Source: a bacterium (GTDB lineage Bacteria; Zixibacteria; MSB-5A5; GN15; FEB-12). Taken from it: a stretch of 7,908 bases of DNA. The stretch is taken from positions 1 to 7,908 of the forward strand of contig JAUWMW010000105.1 in NCBI GenBank assembly GCA_030612965.1. Reading direction: 5' to 3'. The translations under genes and the position numbers were made by a program. Below are positions 6,137 through 7,908 of the stretch, one piece after another (the stretch's first letter is position 1; each line of letters opens with the position of its first letter). The notes beneath the pieces are model-generated. The model made no database searches. It had not been told where the DNA came from and saw only the letters and a list, made by a program, of their open reading frames with translations.

Positions 6137-7433
6137 AAAAGAGTGAACCGAAAATTAATCCGGAAATCGTGGCCATGACGACCACGAGTACTACGAACAC
6201 GACTGTCTTTTTCGTCCCCATCACCGATCGTATGACTAACATATTCGGTAACGACAAAGCCGGTCCGGCCAGCAGAAGCGCCAGCGCCGGCCCCTTGCCC
6301 ATGCCGTTACCGATCAGGTCTTGCAGGATCGGCACTTCCGTCAACGTGGCAAAATACATAAACGCCCCTATCACCGAAGCGAAGAAAACGGAGCCTATCG
6401 AATTGCCGCCGACCCAATCACTGATCCAGTGAGACGGAATCAAGCCCTCGTGCCCCGGTCGCCCCAGCAGCAACCCGGCCACCAACACACCTGCAAACAA
6501 CAATGGCAATATCTGTTTGGTGAAACCCCAGGTCTGTGCAAACCAATCCCCCGCCTCGCCCTCGTCTCGAGACGTTATGAGAGACAGCCCCACAACCGCT
6601 GCTGAAAACGGCAACAACGGTTCATGCGGAAAGATCGCCGCCAGAATGACCGTAACTCCACCCGTCACCAGTACTTTCCACTTATTCAGTCCATACCAGA
6701 CGACCAGCAGCAAGCCGAACAGAATTGCGACAGCGCTGGTGATAATCCACTTTGCCGAGTAGATTTGATACCAGAGGCCGCTTTCTGCGTCCGGCTTGCC
6801 CCAGTTGGCGAAAACGAGGATCGCCACCATAGCTGCAAAATACAGCGCGTTTTGCCAGAGGGGACGACTGGTTTCCTGTCCCGGCATAGCCATCTGGGCG
6901 GCAACCTTTTCCGTCTCTTCCTTGATGAATATCAGGTGCATCAACAACCCGATAATGATGCTGAATAGAATCGCACCGATGGCTCTCGCCACTCCTAGCT
7001 CCAATCCCAGCACCCTCGCCGTGAGAATGATCGCCAACACGTTGATAGCGGGACCGGCGTACAAGAACGCGGTGGCCGGTCCGAGACCCGCGCCCATACG
7101 ATAGATACCAGAGAACAGCGGCAGAACAGTGCATGAACAAACCGCGAGGATCGTGCCTGACACTGAAGCCACACCATAGGAGAGCACCTTGTTGGCCCTG
7201 GCCCCGAGATATTTCATGACGGCAGCCTGACTCACAAAGACCGCAATCGCCCCGGCAATGAAAAATGCCGGGATCAAACATAATAGCACATGCTCCTGCG
7301 CATACCATTTGGTGAGATGAAGCGCCTCCAGCACAGCCGAGCGAACCCGCTCCGACTCAATCGGAAGATAGAAGAACAGGGAAAAGACACCGGCCATCAC
7401 GGCTAGCGGTTTCCACTCACGTTTCCAATCCAT
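6135..7433 (-). CDS. Permease, DUF318/ArsP-like family
   Basis: This is a polytopic inner-membrane permease of 432 residues from the ATG at 7433. It has about 11-12 hydrophobic segments arranged as two similar halves. Recognisable family segments are AVCSCTVLPLFSGIYRMGAG (cysteines C99 and C101), FLYAGPAINVLAIILTARVLG, and in the second half MYFATLTEVPILQDLIGNGM and LLLAGPALSLPNMLVIRS. The family (PF03773, YraQ/ArsP) includes ArsP, an efflux permease for trivalent organoarsenicals. Its place directly behind arsR and before the ArsF/ArsG-type genes supports export of arsenic compounds. It is not ArsB or Acr3. A GTG at 7442 is an alternative start three codons upstream. The ATG is preferred because GAGAG (7446-7442) lies 8 bases before it, and that motif would overlap the GTG. 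The central cytosolic stretch near residues 170-190 (KEETEKVAAQMAMPGQETSR) is hydrophilic. Confidence 0.87.
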   Translation of the reverse strand: MDWKREWKPLAVMAGVFSLFFYLPIESERVRSAVLEALHLTKWYAQEHVLLCLIPAFFIAGAIAVFVSQAAVMKYLGARANKVLSYGVASVSGTILAVCSCTVLPLFSGIYRMGAGLGPATAFLYAGPAINVLAIILTARVLGLELGVARAIGAILFSIIIGLLMHLIFIKEETEKVAAQMAMPGQETSRPLWQNALYFAAMVAILVFANWGKPDAESGLWYQIYSAKWIITSAVAILFGLLLVVWYGLNKWKVLVTGGVTVILAAIFPHEPLLPFSAAVVGLSLITSRDEGEAGDWFAQTWGFTKQILPLLFAGVLVAGLLLGRPGHEGLIPSHWISDWVGGNSIGSVFFASVIGAFMYFATLTEVPILQDLIGNGMGKGPALALLLAGPALSLPNMLVIRSVMGTKKTVVFVVLVVVMATISGLIFGSLF

Positions 7434-7443
7434 ATTGCGCACT

Positions 7444-7460
7444 CTCGGTACTGGACCGAG
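7444..7460 (-). promoter_or_regulatory. Inverted repeat overlapping the permease ribosome binding site
   Basis: CTCGGT (7444-7449) and ACCGAG (7455-7460) pair perfectly around a 5-base loop in the 61-70 base gap between arsR and the permease. On the minus strand the 3' arm ACCGAG contains part of the GAGAG motif serving the permease ATG, so the hairpin could reduce ribosome access. It has no T-run and is not a terminator. The regulatory role is inference. Confidence 0.35.
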
Positions 7461-7503
7461 TCACTCCAGGTAATTCGTTACGCCGATGACCTGCCGAAAA
7501 ACA

Positions 7504-7827
7504 TCATCGCCTTATCGCCGCGGCCATTTGCCGAACATTGGCTTTCAGCACGTCCTCAACACAGCCAAAGAAATTCAGAATACAGGGTACCCGCAACCGG
7601 TACCACACTTGCAGCCCGCGCTTCTCGTCCTCTACGACCCCGGCCTCCTTGAGCACCGACAGGTGCCTGGAGACCGTCGAGACATCGGCGCCGATCATGT
7701 TCCGAAGCTCGCAGACACACCGCTCCCGTTTCGCCAATTCATCGATTATGAACAGGCGAGTCGGGTGAGCCAACGCCTTCATTATGTGCGCTCGGATTTC
7801 GTACCGTTTTTTCGTCTTCGCATTCAT
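7504..7827 (-). CDS. arsR: ArsR/SmtB-family metalloregulatory repressor
   Basis: This is a 107-residue winged-helix transcriptional repressor that releases DNA on binding trivalent arsenic or antimony, or an organoarsenical. The N-terminal KALAHPTRLFIIDEL matches ArsR helix 1-2. RERCVCEL (C37, C39) is the CxC metal site in helix 3, as in the ELCVCDL motif of the R773 ArsR. STVSRHLSVLKEAGVV (50-65) is the recognition helix, and GLQVWYRL is the wing. A second pair, C82 and C89, sits in VPCILNFFGCVEDVL after the wing and may complete or replace a third thiol ligand. The ATG at 7827 is chosen although GGAGG (7846-7842) lies about 14 bases away. A TTG at 7872 would open a longer frame, but it lies upstream of the predicted transcription start (~7855), and the extra residues resemble no ArsR. 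It is the first gene of the operon and presumably autoregulates it. Confidence 0.92.
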   Translation of the reverse strand: MNAKTKKRYEIRAHIMKALAHPTRLFIIDELAKRERCVCELRNMIGADVSTVSRHLSVLKEAGVVEDEKRGLQVWYRLRVPCILNFFGCVEDVLKANVRQMAAAIRR

Positions 7828-7853
7828 ACCGGTTATACACACCTCCGTTTGCT

Positions 7854-7875
7854 TAGTTGGCAAAATAACCAAATA
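7854..7875. promoter_or_regulatory. Candidate ArsR operator
   Basis: On the plus strand, TAGTTGG (7854-7860) and CCAAATA (7869-7875) are inverted complements at 6 of 7 positions around an 8-base AT-rich centre. The site covers the predicted -10 box of arsR, so a bound dimer would block RNA polymerase. Size and position fit ArsR/SmtB operators. The exact sequence is not matched to a known site. Confidence 0.5.
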
Positions 7876-7889
7876 GTTCTGTCTGTCAA
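7862..7889 (-). promoter_or_regulatory. sigma70-type promoter of the ars operon
   Basis: On the minus strand a perfect TTGACA -35 box (7889-7884) is followed after 16 bases by TATTTT (7867-7862; 4/6 to TATAAT). The predicted transcription start is near 7855, which leaves a leader of about 28 bases before the arsR ATG and includes GGAGG. This is the strongest promoter match in the window. Confidence 0.65.
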
Positions 7890-7908
7890 GGGGTAATCTC
7901 GTTGGGCG

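Noticed and set aside
6682..7308. Open frame of 208 codons on the minus strand
   Set aside because: It is an alternative reading frame of the permease gene with no coherent domain; the permease frame shows membrane helices and family motifs.
7828..7872. Longer ArsR start at TTG 7872
   Set aside because: It lies upstream of the predicted transcription start near 7855 and overlaps the promoter and operator; the added residues do not resemble ArsR N-termini.

Overview
The window (about 57% GC by eye) looks like chromosomal DNA from an uncultured, probably anaerobic, Gram-negative bacterium. The evidence is a membrane/periplasm protein set with a classical signal peptide, near-consensus sigma70-type promoter elements, a fused TIGR03960/TIGR03936 radical SAM protein, and intergenic DNA crowded with short palindromic repeats. 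A Zixibacteria-like or deltaproteobacteria-like lineage would fit, but this is a low-confidence guess.

Layout: (1) 1-629 has no convincing gene. It is a mosaic of hairpins and dispersed-repeat fragments, ending in a weak promoter candidate. (2) 636-4504, plus strand, holds two tightly packed genes: a B12-binding-type radical SAM protein fused to a DUF2344 domain, then rsmB, a 16S rRNA m5C methyltransferase. (3) 4505-4676 is a convergent intergenic spacer with no clear terminator and a possible remnant of an insertion sequence end. (4) 7889 down to 4677, minus strand, is a five-gene arsenic/organoarsenical-type operon. Its order is arsR regulator, DUF318/ArsP-like permease, small thioredoxin (CPKC), exported thioredoxin-like protein of the ArsF family (CATC), and CcdA-like membrane protein of the ArsG family. 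A consensus promoter and an overlapping inverted repeat precede arsR.

How the genes may work together: the ArsR protein has a CxC metal site and a second cysteine pair, so trivalent arsenic or an organoarsenical probably relieves repression. The permease would export the compound. The last three proteins have cysteine pairs in the cytosol, the membrane and the periplasm. They look like a trans-envelope thiol/disulfide relay and correspond to the module described as arsEFG (reduction of nitroaromatic arsenicals and efflux of the amino products). The redox-relay reading is inference. The plus-strand pair links a radical SAM protein of unknown function to rRNA modification.
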